Shown: positions 12,773 through 23,370 of the stretch, in pieces
How positions within the stretch are numbered: the stretch's first letter is position 1
Layout: each line of letters opens with the position of its first letter
Assembly: GCA_029817715.1 (NCBI GenBank)
Contig: JARUPY010000045.1
Location: 124,001 to 188,000 of the forward strand
Direction of reading: 5' to 3'
DNA: 64,000 bases
Source of the DNA: Melastoma dodecandrum
Taxonomy: Eukaryota > Streptophyta > Magnoliopsida > Myrtales > Melastomataceae
The notes under the pieces: generated by a model
What the model saw: the letters and a program-made list of their open reading frames with translations, nothing else
Told to the model about the DNA's origin: nothing
Databases searched by the model: none
Translations under genes and position numbers: made by a program

Positions 12773-13250
12773 GGGTAACGGTCAATTTGGGGGATCTACA
12801 ACAGCTTTGGCTTCTTTGCAAATTCTGGTACTCTCAATGGATCCGGAAATGATAATTCATGGATGGATCCTTATGAAAGCATTGCAAATCTCTAGGGATT
12901 CCTCTTCTAGCTTGGGCGACGGATTTGTTAACGGAAGCAAGCTTACTGGTCGAAATTCTAATTCTGGGAGCATAGACGAACGTCATCCCGGGAGTTATCA
13001 GAAAAATAATGTTGGCATTGGCGTGATTGGGCCGCCACCTTCATCGTATGCCGCATCCGGGGTCGGTTATGATGGAAGTTTGGATCTCTATGAGAATGAT
13101 TTAGCATATGGAGACCCCGGTTGGGGATCCTCCCCATCAAAGGCGGAAGATTCTGCCCCCTTAAGCTATGGACTTGGAAATGCAAATACCGATGTCATAT
13201 CTAAAAGTAATGCTGGTTATGTTGGCTATGGCATGGCTACCATCAAATAG
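12773..13250 (+). pseudogene. hnRNP1-like protein, C-terminal part (copy 1)
   Basis: This continues 8702-9420. Gly/Ser/Asn-rich sequence reads NGQFGG, then after small frame breaks ANSGTLNGSGNDNSWMDPYE, and finally SYGLGNANTDVISKSNAGYV before the TAG at 13248-13250. That low-complexity tail with a C-terminal Tyr-Gly motif is typical of plant hnRNP1-like proteins. The frame of the first 40 codons differs from that of the end, so the tail is also broken. Confidence 0.8.
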
Positions 13251-13800
13251 AGGTAAACTTCTACTCTATCATGCATGATATTCTATAGCATGATGTTTCT
13301 TTTTCTCCTGAAACAAGTCAAGTTCTTCCCCGACCAGTTAAAAATGTCCTGATGTAGTCATAAAGAGTAGTTGAGGTCTTCATCTAGGCACGAGCATAGA
13401 AATGTCAATTTATTAATCAGTTGCGTGTCACCTATGTTTCGCATTGCTAATGTGTATGGTTTTTGTAAATCGCAGAGGATGTGACCCCGATTCCAACCGA
13501 CAGCACCCTAGAAAGAGCGGCAGGAGAGGAAGAAGGCTATAGAACTGGTATTACATTTTTGATGTTTCAAACTTCTGCACCTTGTTTTCCAAAATCAAAG
13601 CTTAATTTGTCCCGTGGCTTCTTTTATGGAGTCCTTAGCAATTTTTGTTTGCTGAATCATGGATAACTGTGGTTTAAAGCTTTCAAGCATTGACTGTATC
13701 CCTTGCAAACAATCACTCAGGCAGACAGAAAAATCCCAGAGTTTACAAAGATGGAATCTTGGAAATTCCCTAGCGACACAACATTCCCATTTCCTACCAA
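13251..13800. other. 3-prime flank of hnRNP1, no other gene seen
   Basis: AT-rich sequence compatible with a 3-prime UTR. The ORFs present are short shadows. The junction with the KAS I fragment lies near 13810. Confidence 0.4.
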
Positions 13801-13816
13801 ACTTATTGGTCCTATC

Positions 13817-14055
13817 CCCACGCATCCTCGAGCGCCTTCTTCCCTGTGACGAGACAGAACCTAAGGCAATCATCGAGCGCTTCCTGTCATTCTTCCCGTC
13901 GATGTAACCCTCGTTCTCCAGAGAGCAGCTTCTCGTAGTACGCATCCACGTCGTTTCCAAAGACGGACACGAGACTCATCCCGGTGACGACGACCCGCTT
14001 CTTCAGGTCCTTCTCACGCCTGGGCGCAGCCACTGCGGTCATGTCCAAACACAAG
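13817..14055 (-). pseudogene. KAS I (3-oxoacyl-ACP synthase) fragment
   Basis: The minus strand reads [19 protein letters not shown] and FGNDVDAYYEKLLSGE, the N-terminal start of plastid beta-ketoacyl-ACP synthase I of fatty-acid synthesis. It then skips to NEGYIDGKNDRK and, in another frame, ALDDCLRFCLVTGKKALEDA. About 30 residues between the blocks are missing and a frameshift follows. VTGMG reads VTGMS. No catalytic Cys-His-His region is present. A gene scrap with no upstream transit-peptide exon. Confidence 0.85.
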
Positions 14056-14084
14056 CAGTGGCTTGGAAGAATTGCCATTTCGTG

Positions 14085-14505
14085 TTAACCCGGGCATGGA
14101 CATGACATCTACAGCGGTGTGAGTAGATGGAGTCGATGGCGCAGCGCTAGCAGACGGTCCGGCAGTATTTGCAGTACCAGAGCTATTGGCAGGACCAGAT
14201 GACAGGACTGGCTGCTTTCTTTCCTTCCTGGCTGGTTTTTGGGGACCTGATCATTCCCTCGGAAGGAGTTTGATAAGCCGCCATCGGCGGCAATGCTGCT
14301 GGAAACAGCCAGTCTATCTTGTTGATGAAGAATATGTGATGAATTTTGGGACTGAAGATTTGCAAGAGGATGATGTTGAGTTTGAGGCTGCTGCATTAGG
14401 TTACTGTTCTGTTGTTGCTGCTTGGATATTCTGGATGGAACCATTAAACTTTGTCTTACTAGTTGGTATCGCCTGATCTTACGTCTTGAGCAGCTTCTTT
14501 TCATT
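14085..14505 (-). pseudogene. LEUNIG_HOMOLOG-like co-repressor fragment
   Basis: The minus strand encodes a Gln-rich stretch (SKQQQQNSNLMQQPQTQHH), [25 protein letters not shown] and, after a one- or two-base shift, [28 protein letters not shown] and DVMSMPG. This is the central Q/S-rich linker ahead of the WD40 repeats in LUG/LUH transcriptional co-repressors. Neither the LisH/LUFS domain nor WD40 repeats are present. It abuts the KAS I piece in the same orientation, so two unrelated genes contributed neighbouring fragments. Confidence 0.75.
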
Positions 14506-15889
14506 ACCTCAGAATTTTTTAAATTAATGAAATTTCCACCACTTAAAGCACTTTATGCATTTGATGTCTAGAAGCAAATGGTTCGAAATAAAAGAAATAA
14601 GGAATGGGTTTCCCAAAATAATAAAAAGAAAAATTCAAAGTTTGGTCAATATGTGTGCCAATTGCATGGGCATACAACCATTGTTAGACATTATCCTTCG
14701 GAATATGAAGTATGAGTTCAATATGCAGAGAGTGACGTGTATTTATTTTTGGCTTTATTTTTTATTTGTTTCTACATTAGATTTATTTTATTTATTTTTT
14801 TTTTGAGTTGTAGATTTAAACTCTTACTCCTTTTGTCTGATTGTAAATGACAAACTCTAAGGATGTAAACCCCAACCTCCCTTTACTCCCAAAATAATCA
14901 ACTCATTCACAAAAGAAAAAGGAAACTTGTTATACAATTCTTCTTAGTTGCCCACCTTCTCCTTTCCCGGAATCATCTTCCGATTGAATTGTGTTGCTCT
15001 CTCCTTCGTACTTACTATAACTGTCCTCAAATTCCCGCGACTTCACACAGCAAGAAATCCGGAAGCGACACTCGTCGATTGCCCGGGGCACACGGAGCAA
15101 TCCCAGATATTCACATCTTTCAATCTTTTCAAGCCCCGCAAATCCTGAATTCCGCAAATGGAAGGGCACTGGAGAAAGCTCAACCCCTCCAACATCTCCA
15201 ATTGTTCCAGTCCTCGGATCTCCACCAACGCTCTACACTCTCTGAACTGAAGCGACCTCAGCCCCTTCCTCAATCTCCCTATGTTGGACACCCTGACGAG
15301 ACTACCAGAGCTCCAAATAGACAACTTTGTAAGACTGGGTAACGAATCGAGCCAACCAAGCTCCATCTCTGTCAAAGTCAAATCTCTTATCTCCACACAA
15401 GTATGCAGAGATGCCATGTCTGGAAAACTCAAACCTAGAGTCTTGAGCCTGGAAAGGAAACCCAACTCCGAAACTCCTCTAAATGTAATAATTCTCGTTC
15501 CATCCTTTTCTTCACAACGTATTTTTTCAGAGAGTCCCACCGTCATCCATGAAAATGCAAAGTATGTTAGGCTAGTAGGAAGTCCTCGAAGCTCTTGAAG
15601 CATCTCACAATACTCCAACTCGAGGGACTTAAGGCTCGTGAGTTGACTAACTCTTGCCGGCAAGTATCGAATCTTGCTCTCCGAAAGGTTCAATTCTTCT
15701 AAAGCCGATAATCTCCCGATTTCTTCCGGAATTCCTTTGTCGAGAGGACAATCCGAAGCATTCAACACTGTTAGGCTGGTTGGAAGTCCTTGAAGCTCCT
15801 TAAGCATCTTACAACCAACCAATCTGAGGGACTTAACACTTCTACTTTGGTGGAAAAATATTATCATCGTGGGGTTTCTTTTCATTACC
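14506..15889. repeat. Tandem unit 1: TNL 3-prime flank plus TNL C-terminus
   Basis: The flank (ATTTCCACCACTTAAAGCAC, GGAATGGGTTTCCCAAAATA, CAATATGTGTGCCAATTGCA) recurs at 15890-16330, each time followed by a TNL C-terminal fragment. The result is a direct tandem duplication of roughly 1.4 kb. Confidence 0.85.
14937..15860 (-). pseudogene. TNL C-terminal fragment 1
   Basis: The minus strand begins inside an LRR (SVKSLRLVGCKMLKELQGLP), runs through IGRLSALEELNLSESKI and LRGLPTSLTYFAFSWMTVGL, then the post-LRR region (FLSRLKTLGLSFPDM, LTLTEMELGWLDSLPSLTKL, SICGIQDLRGLKRLKDVNIW). Near 15085 the likely frame switches to LRVPRAIDECRF and ends in an acidic tail, which suggests a small indel. It is the kind of C-terminus missing from the TNL at 17804-21418, and it overlaps that gene's last repeat. 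No TIR or NB-ARC is attached. Confidence 0.8.
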
Positions 15890-16399
15890 TCATAAGTTTT
15901 TTAATTAATAAAATTTCCACCACTTAAAGCACTTTACGCACTTGATGTAAGCAAACGTTTATAAATAAAAGAAATAAGGAATGGGTTTCCCAAAATATTA
16001 AGAAAGAAATTCAAAGTTTGGTCAATATGTGTGCCAATTGCATGGGCATACAACCATTATTAAACATTATCCTTCGGAATACGAAGTATGAGTTCAATAT
16101 GCAGAGAGTGATGTGTATTCATTTTTGGCTTTATTTTTTATTTGTTTCTACATTACATTACATTTTTTTTTTTTGAGTTGTAGATTTAATCTATACAAAA
16201 TTTCAGTACATACTAAATTTAATTTCAACAAATTTACATGAAACTCAAACGAGCTCAAGCTCGACTCATCAGATCTTTAAACTCTTATTCCTTTTGTCTG
16301 ATTTTAAATTACAAACTCTAAGGATGTAAAACCCAACCTACCTTTAATCCCCCAAATAATCAACTCATTCACAAAAGAAAAAGGAAACTTGTTATACAA
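15890..16399. repeat. Tandem unit 2: TNL 3-prime flank
   Basis: Second copy of the flank at 14506-14936. It has an extra stretch (about 16185-16275) absent from unit 1. No gene seen. Confidence 0.8.
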
Positions 16400-17003
16400 T
16401 TCTTCGTTGCCCACCTCCTCATTCCCGGGAATCTTCCAATTGAATTTTGCTGCTCTCTCCTTCGTACTCACTATAACAGCCATTAAATGACCGCAACTTG
16501 TCACAGCAATAAATCCAGAGGCGACACTTGTCGATCAAACGGGGACGCGGAACAACGAGGAGCAAACCCAGATATTCACAATTTTCAATCTTTTCAAGCC
16601 CAACAAATCCTGAATTCCACAAATGGAATGGCACTGGAGAAACCTCAAGTCCTCCAACATCTCCAATTGTTCCAGTCCTGGGATCTCCACCAACGCTTTA
16701 CACTCAAAGAACATAAGCGACCTCAGCCCCCACCTCAATCTCCCTATGTTTGACACCCGGAGGAGACTACGGGATTCTTTAATAGACAACCTAGTAAGAC
16801 TGGGTAACAAATCGAGCCAGCCAAGCTCCATCTCTGTCAATGTCAAATCTCTTATCCTCAGATATGTATGCAGAGGCGCCATGTTTGGAAAACTCAAACC
16901 GAGAGTCTTGAGCCTGGAAAGGAAGCCCAACTCGAAAGCTCCACTATATGTAATAATTCTAGTTCCATACTTTTTTGTACAACGGATTTCCTTATAGAGT
17001 CCT
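16400..17003 (-). pseudogene. TNL C-terminal fragment 2
   Basis: This paralogue of fragment 1 starts at a Lys-Glu-Ile-Arg-Cys motif (about 17000) and covers GFLSRLKTLGLSFPNM, LTLTEMELGWLDLLPSLTRL, SNIGRLRWGLRSLMFFECKA and LKRLKIVNIWVCSSL. Like fragment 1 it shifts frame near the end (RLIDKCRLWIYCCDK is in another frame). Its upstream boundary meets the GH1 fragment. Confidence 0.8.
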
Positions 17004-17800
17004 CATGGGTTGTCCGATTCAGCAAGCAAACTTCCTTTTTTTTTCTTTCATCTCTTTGGTGGGGGTGTGTGTGTGTGTGTTGGGGGCGGTGTCCTAACCC
17101 TCTCCATTTATCTATAAAGAAGACCGAAAACCATGTCACCCCTCCCCAACACATCCATCCCACTCCCACCTCCAGCACACGAACCAAAAGAGGAAGGAAG
17201 AAGATAAAAAAAAGCTCATGGAGACAGCGAAAGGGTTCATCTTCATCCACCTCCCCCTCCCTCTACTTCTCGTCTGGATCGTCATAGCCTGCCTGGTGGA
17301 ATTGGCGAGTGGTGGTCCGGCTGGGGAACTCCACCGAAGCCAGTTCCCTCCGTCGTTCCTGTTCGGCACCGCCACTTCCTCTTGCCAGGTATGTATTTGG
17401 TTTGGAGCATAGCAGATCACGTTCTTCCTTCCCCCCTTTTCCTCCGGCGGCTCTTTCACGATGGTCGGTCCAAAGGCGAAGAAGCTTAACTGTCTGTGGG
17501 GTGGTAGACTAAAATGAGTACTTTCTCTTTCAGTTTTGCGATTCGTTCTTTTCTTTGGTTCCAGAAAGGAAACGTTTCCCGTGTAATATGGGGGTGGTGG
17601 AGAGGGTCAAAGCCTCTATTGGGGTCAGTTGAGGAGTCAACATCATCGCCATTCCCCTCCATTAATCGTCTCTTTTATTAAGAAAAATTAAATAATGAAA
17701 ATTCATTTGTTCTTTCTAGTCTGCCAAACTGCAAGGCTCCTAAATCAAAGTCATAGTCCACAACGAAAGAAAGGGAGCTAGTGACTCAAATAACCTCCTA
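17004..17800 (+). pseudogene. GH1 beta-glucosidase 5-prime fragment
   Basis: A promoter, first exon and part of the first intron are present. The exon (ATG 17218 to the GT donor after 17388) encodes a hydrophobic secretion signal (PLPLLLVWIVIACLVEL) followed by RSQFPPSFLFGTATSSCQ, the conserved start of plant family-1 glycoside hydrolases (usually TSSYQ, so one Tyr-to-Cys change). No later exon with NEP or TENG motifs follows. It lies between the TNL and its C-terminal fragments in the opposite orientation, so it looks like a transposed gene start. Confidence 0.8.
17112..17118 (+). promoter_or_regulatory. Putative TATA box of the GH1 fragment
   Basis: CTATAAA lies about 105 bases upstream of the GH1 ATG, with a pyrimidine-rich leader between. 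Spacing fits a short 5-prime UTR. Confidence 0.45.
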
Positions 17801-17803
17801 TTA

Positions 17804-20800
17804 CTAACCTCTCAAACAAATTTGTAATAAAACAATCAAGAGTGATCGGTGGAGCATCGAGATCCATGCAAAGTATGTTACGCTGGTAGGAAGTCCTCGA
17901 AGCTCCTGAAGCATCACACAACACTTCAACTTGAGGGACTTAAGGCTCGTTAGTTGACTAACTCTTGCTGGCAGGAAGCGAATCTTGCTCCCCGAAATGT
18001 CCAATTCTTCTAAAACTGACAGGCTCCCGATTTCATCAGGGATCCCTTTGTCGAGAGGACAACACGAAGCATGTAACACTTTCAGGCTGGTTGGAAGTCC
18101 TCGAAGCTCCTCAAGCATGTCACAACCTTGCAATCTAAGGGACTTAAGGCTCGTGAGTTGCCTAACTGTTGCTGGCAGGAAGCGAATCTTGGTCTCTGAA
18201 ATGTCCAATCTTTTTAAAGCTGACAGGCTCCCGATTTCATCACGGATTCCTTTGTAAAGAGGACAATACGAAGCATCCAACACCATTAGGCTGGTTGGAA
18301 GTCCTCGAAGCTCCTCAAGCATGTCACAACCTTGCAATTCAAGGTACTTAAGGCTCGTTAGTTGACTGACTGTTGCTGGCAGAAAGCGTATCTTGCTCCT
18401 CGAAAGGTCCAATCTTTCTAAAGCTGACAGGCTCCCAATTTCATCAGGGATTCCTTTGTCGAGAGGACAACCCAAAGCATCCAACACTATTAGGCTGGTT
18501 GGAAGTCCTCGAAGCTCCTGAAGCATCCAACAATGATTCAACCAGAGGGACTTAAGGCTCGTGAGTTGACTAACTGTTCCTGGCAGGAAGCGAATCTTGC
18601 TCATCGAAAGGTCCAATTTTTCTAAAGCTGATAGTCTCCCGATTTCTTTCAGAATTTCTTCATCGAGAGGGTTGTTAGCAACATTCAACAGTAGTAGGTT
18701 CGTCAGATCACATATCGAGGTGGGTAATCTTCTGATCTTGTTACTTGATAAGTCAAGTGTCCTCAAGGATTCCAACCTCCCAATTGATTCCGGTACTTCT
18801 TCAATATTGCAAAATATAACAATTAGCTCCTGTAAAGCTCTTGCACAACCGAGCTCCTCTGGCAAACTCCTCAAAGAGGGACAATCGGAGATGTTCACGT
18901 AAGTAAGACTATGCAACTTACCCACCGAATCGTGGATTTCTTTCAACTTGGAGCAATTAAAAAAAACCATAATCTCCAATTTTAAGCAACAAGAGAGGTC
19001 GGGTGACGTAGTCATGTCGCTAAACCTGAACTCCATCACTCTTAAGTTAGGCATCACCTGTAAATGCATGCACCACAAATTATAATAAGAAGAAAAGCGC
19101 TTTACACATTTACCTACCAAATACATGACATATAGGAGGAGAGGATTTCATCCCAGCTTTTTACCACTCTCCATCCACCTTTGCTACCAATGATTCTGAG
19201 AACAACTAAGCTGCTCATCTTGAAAAAGTTGGAATTCAACTTTTTATTGCAACCACACCAAGAAAGCCAAACTAAGCTCTTCCGGATATTTCTAAATTCT
19301 CCAATAAGTTTCGTCCCATTTAGATGAAGAAACAACAAATTAGATAATCCACTGAAGTTCTCATAAGAGAAGTTGTGTGCTTCATCGTCTCTCCCCAAGG
19401 TCATTGCTATGATTTTCTTCCGGACCTTATAAATGAAAAGAGTCGACCAGCATTCATAATTATATTGTGCTCGATGAATAGTAATATTTCAATATCAATG
19501 AGAAAATTCTCTTAATAGAATTATTAACCATTCCTACATCACAAAATGAAATCGACCAACTTAAATAACTCATTACCTCTTTTTGATGCACTATCTCTAA
19601 GGCATCCTTTGGATCCCAAAGTCTAGTATACCTTTCGGGTCTTTCATCGCCTTTCGATCGAATGATTTCTCTTCCCATGTCTCGAAGTTGATCATGAATC
19701 AAGAATTCTCCCCATGAATCAATCTTTATCAATGATTTGTTGACGAGTACTGTCACTCCACTTTTTGGATACAGGTCACGAGCTTCCCAGAGATAATCTG
19801 CATACCTCCGACACATCGCTTCCCGAAAACACACGATATCGAGAAAAATTTCCTTCTCTGTGGAGTCTAACCCCTCGTAGCTTACCTTCAAGATATCAAA
19901 GACCTCATCTAGGGGAACCTTCCTTAGCTCTTCGAGCTCATCCAACCACGACTCTTTGCTCTGACAACACAAGTGTCCTCCAATCACCTCCAAAGCCAAG
20001 GGAAGGTTACCTGTGGTCTTAACCACCTGTTTTGATAAACAAAGATAATCTTCTGGAGGCTCATCGGTGCCAAAGGCATGCCAGCTGAAGAGCTGAAGGG
20101 CGTGGTTGTCAGCCATTTTCTCCATTTCATAAAAATGAAGTAATTCGGAACCAGGACGAACAAATCGATTGCAAACGCTTTTATCCCTAGTCGTGATTAT
20201 GACTCGACTGCCTGTTCCAAACATGTCTTCCGGGTCTTTTCCAACCAATTTGTCTAGTTGAGATAGCTGATCCACGTCATCGAGAACCAGAAGTATCCTC
20301 TTGTCCCGGATCCTTTGTATCATCTCGTCGAACCCATCGTCGAAGTTACACGATCTCGCGTAATGTCCACCGAGAATGTCCCCTGATAACTTGTTCTGCA
20401 ACTTCGCAATGCCTCCATGACCCGTGACCGACTCACGCACGTTCGAAATGAAACACGACCCTTCGAACTGGGAAGATAAATTATTGAAGACGACACGAGC
20501 AAGGGTCGTCTTCCCAATTCCCCCCATGCCGTGAAGCACCACGAGTCTTACTCCCGAGGAGTCGCAGTCTAGCAGATTTAACATGTTGGAGACTTGATCA
20601 TCGATACCTGTAAGATGATCAGGCAAACTTTGATCCTTGATTCTCAGCTTCACAATAATATCCTGAACTATTAATTGGACGAATCTGCCTTCCCTGCAGG
20701 ACGACAATGAAAATAGAGTAATTACATGGAATTCAGTCGCCGTAGTCATCACCGTCCTCCTCGTGGATTTCCGATACGTTTAGTTCCAAAAAAAAAGTTT

Positions 20801-21418
20801 TGTATTTTAAAATATTTATTTCCAAAGAAAAAAAGAAATGATTCAAAAGAGAAAGTGAGAAAAATAACAAGGCTCTGGTGGTTACCCCTGGATGGCTTTG
20901 CAGTCCCATCCGCTGATCCCGCCGACCGTCTTAAGTGCTTCCTCCCATTTCTTCACAACCTCCTGGCCATGTCGATCCTTGTGCCCGTCGAGCACTTCCC
21001 GATACAGCTCTGTTCGCAGCTTTACGTCAGCCTGTTCTACCCCGTAGAAAATCGGCAGTATGATCTTCCTGCCGACGTTCGAGCCTCCGTGGAGATCCAC
21101 CATCATGTCGAGCTCCCTGAGGCACCACGCGCTGGATGCGTAGTTCCTGGAGAAGACGACGGCGTAAACCCTGGAGCCATCGATCGCTCGCTTGAGCTCA
21201 CCCCCAATTACTTCGCCGCGACGGATCTCCTCGTCGTCCTTGAAAACGCGGAGACCGGCCCCTGTCATGCACTCATAGAGGTGGTCAACGATGCCGTAAC
21301 GAGCATCGGGTCCCCGGAAGCTCAGGAAGACATCGAACTCAGATCTCATGGAGAAGAGGGAATATCGGTCGCTGCCTTGGCTCCGTACGGACTCCATTAT
21401 TGAGCTGCTCATTCTCAC
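17804..21418 (-). CDS. TIR-NB-ARC-LRR disease-resistance protein, C-terminally truncated
   Basis: This is an intracellular immune receptor. Four exons join in phase: 21418-20886 (TIR), 20693-19577 (NB-ARC), 19425-19165, 19057-17804; 1054 codons plus stop, no internal stop. The TIR has DVFLSFRGPD and the catalytic-Glu motif WCLREL. NB-ARC has the P-loop GMGGIGKTT, LLVLDDVDQ, GSRVIITTRD, GNLPLAL (usually GLPLAL), FLDIVCF and IHD in place of MHD. The LRR exon contains about 3.8 copies of a 68-residue repeat. After LRGLPTSVTYFA the family's post-LRR C-terminus is replaced by 19 unrelated residues (...LLIVLLQICLRG) and a stop. That kind of C-terminus is found at 14937-15860 and 16400-17003, beyond a GH1 insertion. 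It may be expressed as a shortened receptor. Confidence 0.85.
17873..18690 (-). repeat. 204-bp in-frame LRR tandem repeat, about 3.8 units
   Basis: Units start with IG(S/R)LSALERLDLS and end with CPLDKGIPDE. The DNA matches recur at exactly 204-base spacing (CCCGATTTC at about 18026, 18230, 18434, 18638). Each unit holds nearly three LRRs. The repeat has expanded inside the exon, which can change receptor specificity. Confidence 0.85.
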
Positions 21419-21648
21419 TTTCCCACCTGCTCACAAAAGAAGGTTATGAATATTGATTGAATGGAGGAAAATAAAGGGAGAGAAAAGGAATAAAGTGCTT
21501 TCGGTGCGAAACTTCTGTCTTTTTTTTAGAGAGACTTCCTCCCCGAAATGTCCCCAGGCACGCCCACGGGACTCTCACCCATGAAAAAATAGCATTGTTT
21601 CACGCCCAATGATCAATACGTAGAACGCCCTAAAATTCGAGGACTAAA
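21419..21648. other. TNL upstream region
   Basis: Likely promoter of the minus-strand TNL. The phrase CACGCCCAATGATCAATAC with AGAACGCCCTAAAATTCGAG is repeated at 23443-23485, beyond the foldback element. No convincing TATA box was found. Confidence 0.4.
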
Positions 21649-22644
21649 CGAGAGAAAAAGAGAGGGGAACGAAACTTGGTCTTCTCTTCGGGACAGACTT
21701 TTTCCCTCACCCACGGGACATGGCAGGCCGACATAATTGAGCGAGTCGTTTAATGAATAGATGGGGGAGACATTTGTGTCCTCCCCCATTTTCAAGTCTT
21801 TGTACATTTATTATTTGTAATTTTGAGTCATCCAAGTCTTCCTCCCCATTTTCCAAAGCTTTTTCCGATATTATCATTAACTTATGATGTTCCTCGGATC
21901 ACTTACCTGGAAGTAACGGGGTGAACTGGACATCACCTGCTTCTGCACATGTAGCATGAAGAGGGCGAGGTGAAAGTGAAAGGATTCCCGACGGAGGCTC
22001 CCTTGTCGGGATCGCAACGGCAGGCACGAACGGCTTTACATTGCCCTCCCCCTCAACAAAGACATCACACCTCACCTTACAACTATGATTAAGATTCAAT
22101 CCCGGGAGAGGAGAAAAATCGTGCAATATGACCTTGTTGAGGTTCGCTCGATCCCGGACTTGACTAAACAGAGCACGGTCAAGTTTGAGAATGTTAGATA
22201 GGTTTTGATGATGAGCCTGACCTTCTGTATTACAGAAGTCGGACAACTATTCTACTGAAGCTTTTCATGTTGAGGGCTTCTTGTAAGAAATATTTTTGTA
22301 ATTAAATGATTAGTTAATGATTATTTAATTACGAAATAAAAGATTTTGATCAAGATATTATTCTGATCAATTTGTATAGATTACATTCCAAAATAATTCA
22401 ATTATATTTCTCAATGAAGGAAATATAATCTTCTATATATAGAAATGTTCTGTAAAGGTGCCTGCAACCTTCTGTGATCTTATACGATCAGACCGTTATT
22501 TGGGATGTTAATCATCATTATCTGCCTAGATACATTCATTTTAGTGCCCTAAATAGAATGGTATCGATCTTTGCCCATGTGGAAGTTAATATTTTATTAT
22601 TTCCATTTACAGAAGGTTGCTGATGAGATTCAGCCTCAACCTTC
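21649..22644. repeat. Duplicated block D, copy 2
   Basis: Partner of 2657-3666 in the same orientation. It is cut at its right end by the AT-rich foldback element: CCTCAACCTTC is followed by GTCAGTAATTTC instead of TGCAGCGC. Confidence 0.85.
21899..22246 (-). CDS. Hypothetical protein, duplicated ORF (115 aa)
   Basis: Partner of 2917-3261, same start (MSDFCNTEGQAHHQ) and closely similar to the end, where the two diverge (FTPLLPGK versus FYPVISR). No family is recognised. It lies head to tail upstream of the TNL on the same strand. Whether it is expressed cannot be judged. Confidence 0.25.
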   Translation of the reverse strand: MSDFCNTEGQAHHQNLSNILKLDRALFSQVRDRANLNKVILHDFSPLPGLNLNHSCKVRCDVFVEGEGNVKPFVPAVAIPTREPPSGILSLSPRPLHATCAEAGDVQFTPLLPGK

Positions 22645-23370
22645 GTCAGTAATTTCACTACATAAATTGGTTCGTAATAGGTTCGGAAACACTGTTCTAA
22701 TTAGTAAATTCGTTAGTAAACACCTTCATTTTTTAGTAACAGTTTACTACTTTTTTTAGTAAAAACATGTCAAAATTAGTAAAATTTACTAAGTGGAAGA
22801 GTTTTTTACGAAAAAAAACACCAGAATTAGTAAACGGTTACTAATTATCAGCATAATTCGTACAGTAAAAAGTAGTAAAATTTACTACGTTTTTTACTAA
22901 CCTTGCGCTGACTTTACTAAAACATTTCCGTTAGTAACGTCAACGCAGAATTAGTAAAAAAAGTAGTAAATTTTACTCCTTTTTTTACTAAAACTGGTTT
23001 GACTTTACTAAAATACGAAAAAAATTAGTAAAGTCAACGCAAAATTTGTAAAAAAAGGAGTAAATTTTACTACTTTTTTTACTAATTCTGCGTTGACGTT
23101 ACTAACGGAAATATTTTAGTAAAGTCAGCGCAAAAGTAGTAAACTTGAACTGGAATGAACAGTGAAAAAGTAGTAAAATTTCCATACTTTTTTACTAAGT
23201 TTGCGTTGACTTTACTAAAAGTTGACCGAAAAGTAGTAAATTTTACTACATTTTTTACTAAATATGCGTTGACTTCGTTAGTATTAATTAGTAACGATCA
23301 ACTTTTAGTAAAATTTACTACTTTTTATTAGTATTAATTAGTAAACTACGTAACCGTTACGTCGTGCACG
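22645..23370. mobile_element. Foldback element built of TAGTAAA/TTTACTA motifs
   Basis: Nearly the whole stretch is made of TTAGTAAA, AGTAGTAAAATTTACTACTT and GCGTTGACTTTACTAA modules in both orientations. The core is an 86-bp inverted repeat, 22903-22988 against 23048-23133, with two mismatches by my count. A nested 11-bp inverted pair (GACTTTACTAA / TTAGTAAAGTC) lies in the 59-base loop. The left side begins near a CACTACA string (22659), reminiscent of CACTA ends, but no matching right end was seen. It codes for nothing. Probably a non-autonomous MITE or foldback transposon that inserted into block D. Confidence 0.7.

Noticed and set aside
13595..13960. 121-aa minus-strand ORF
   Set aside because: It overlaps the KAS I fragment and picks up GYIDGKNDRK only in passing; the rest is another frame of KAS I and flanking DNA.
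15043..15885. 280-aa LRR ORF as an independent LRR gene
   Set aside because: It begins inside an LRR, has no signal or own promoter and matches the C-terminal end of the TNL family, so it is a fragment.
22659..22665. CACTACA string as the start of a CACTA transposon
   Set aside because: No complementary TGTAGTG end or 3-base target duplication was found around the foldback element, so I did not classify it as CACTA.
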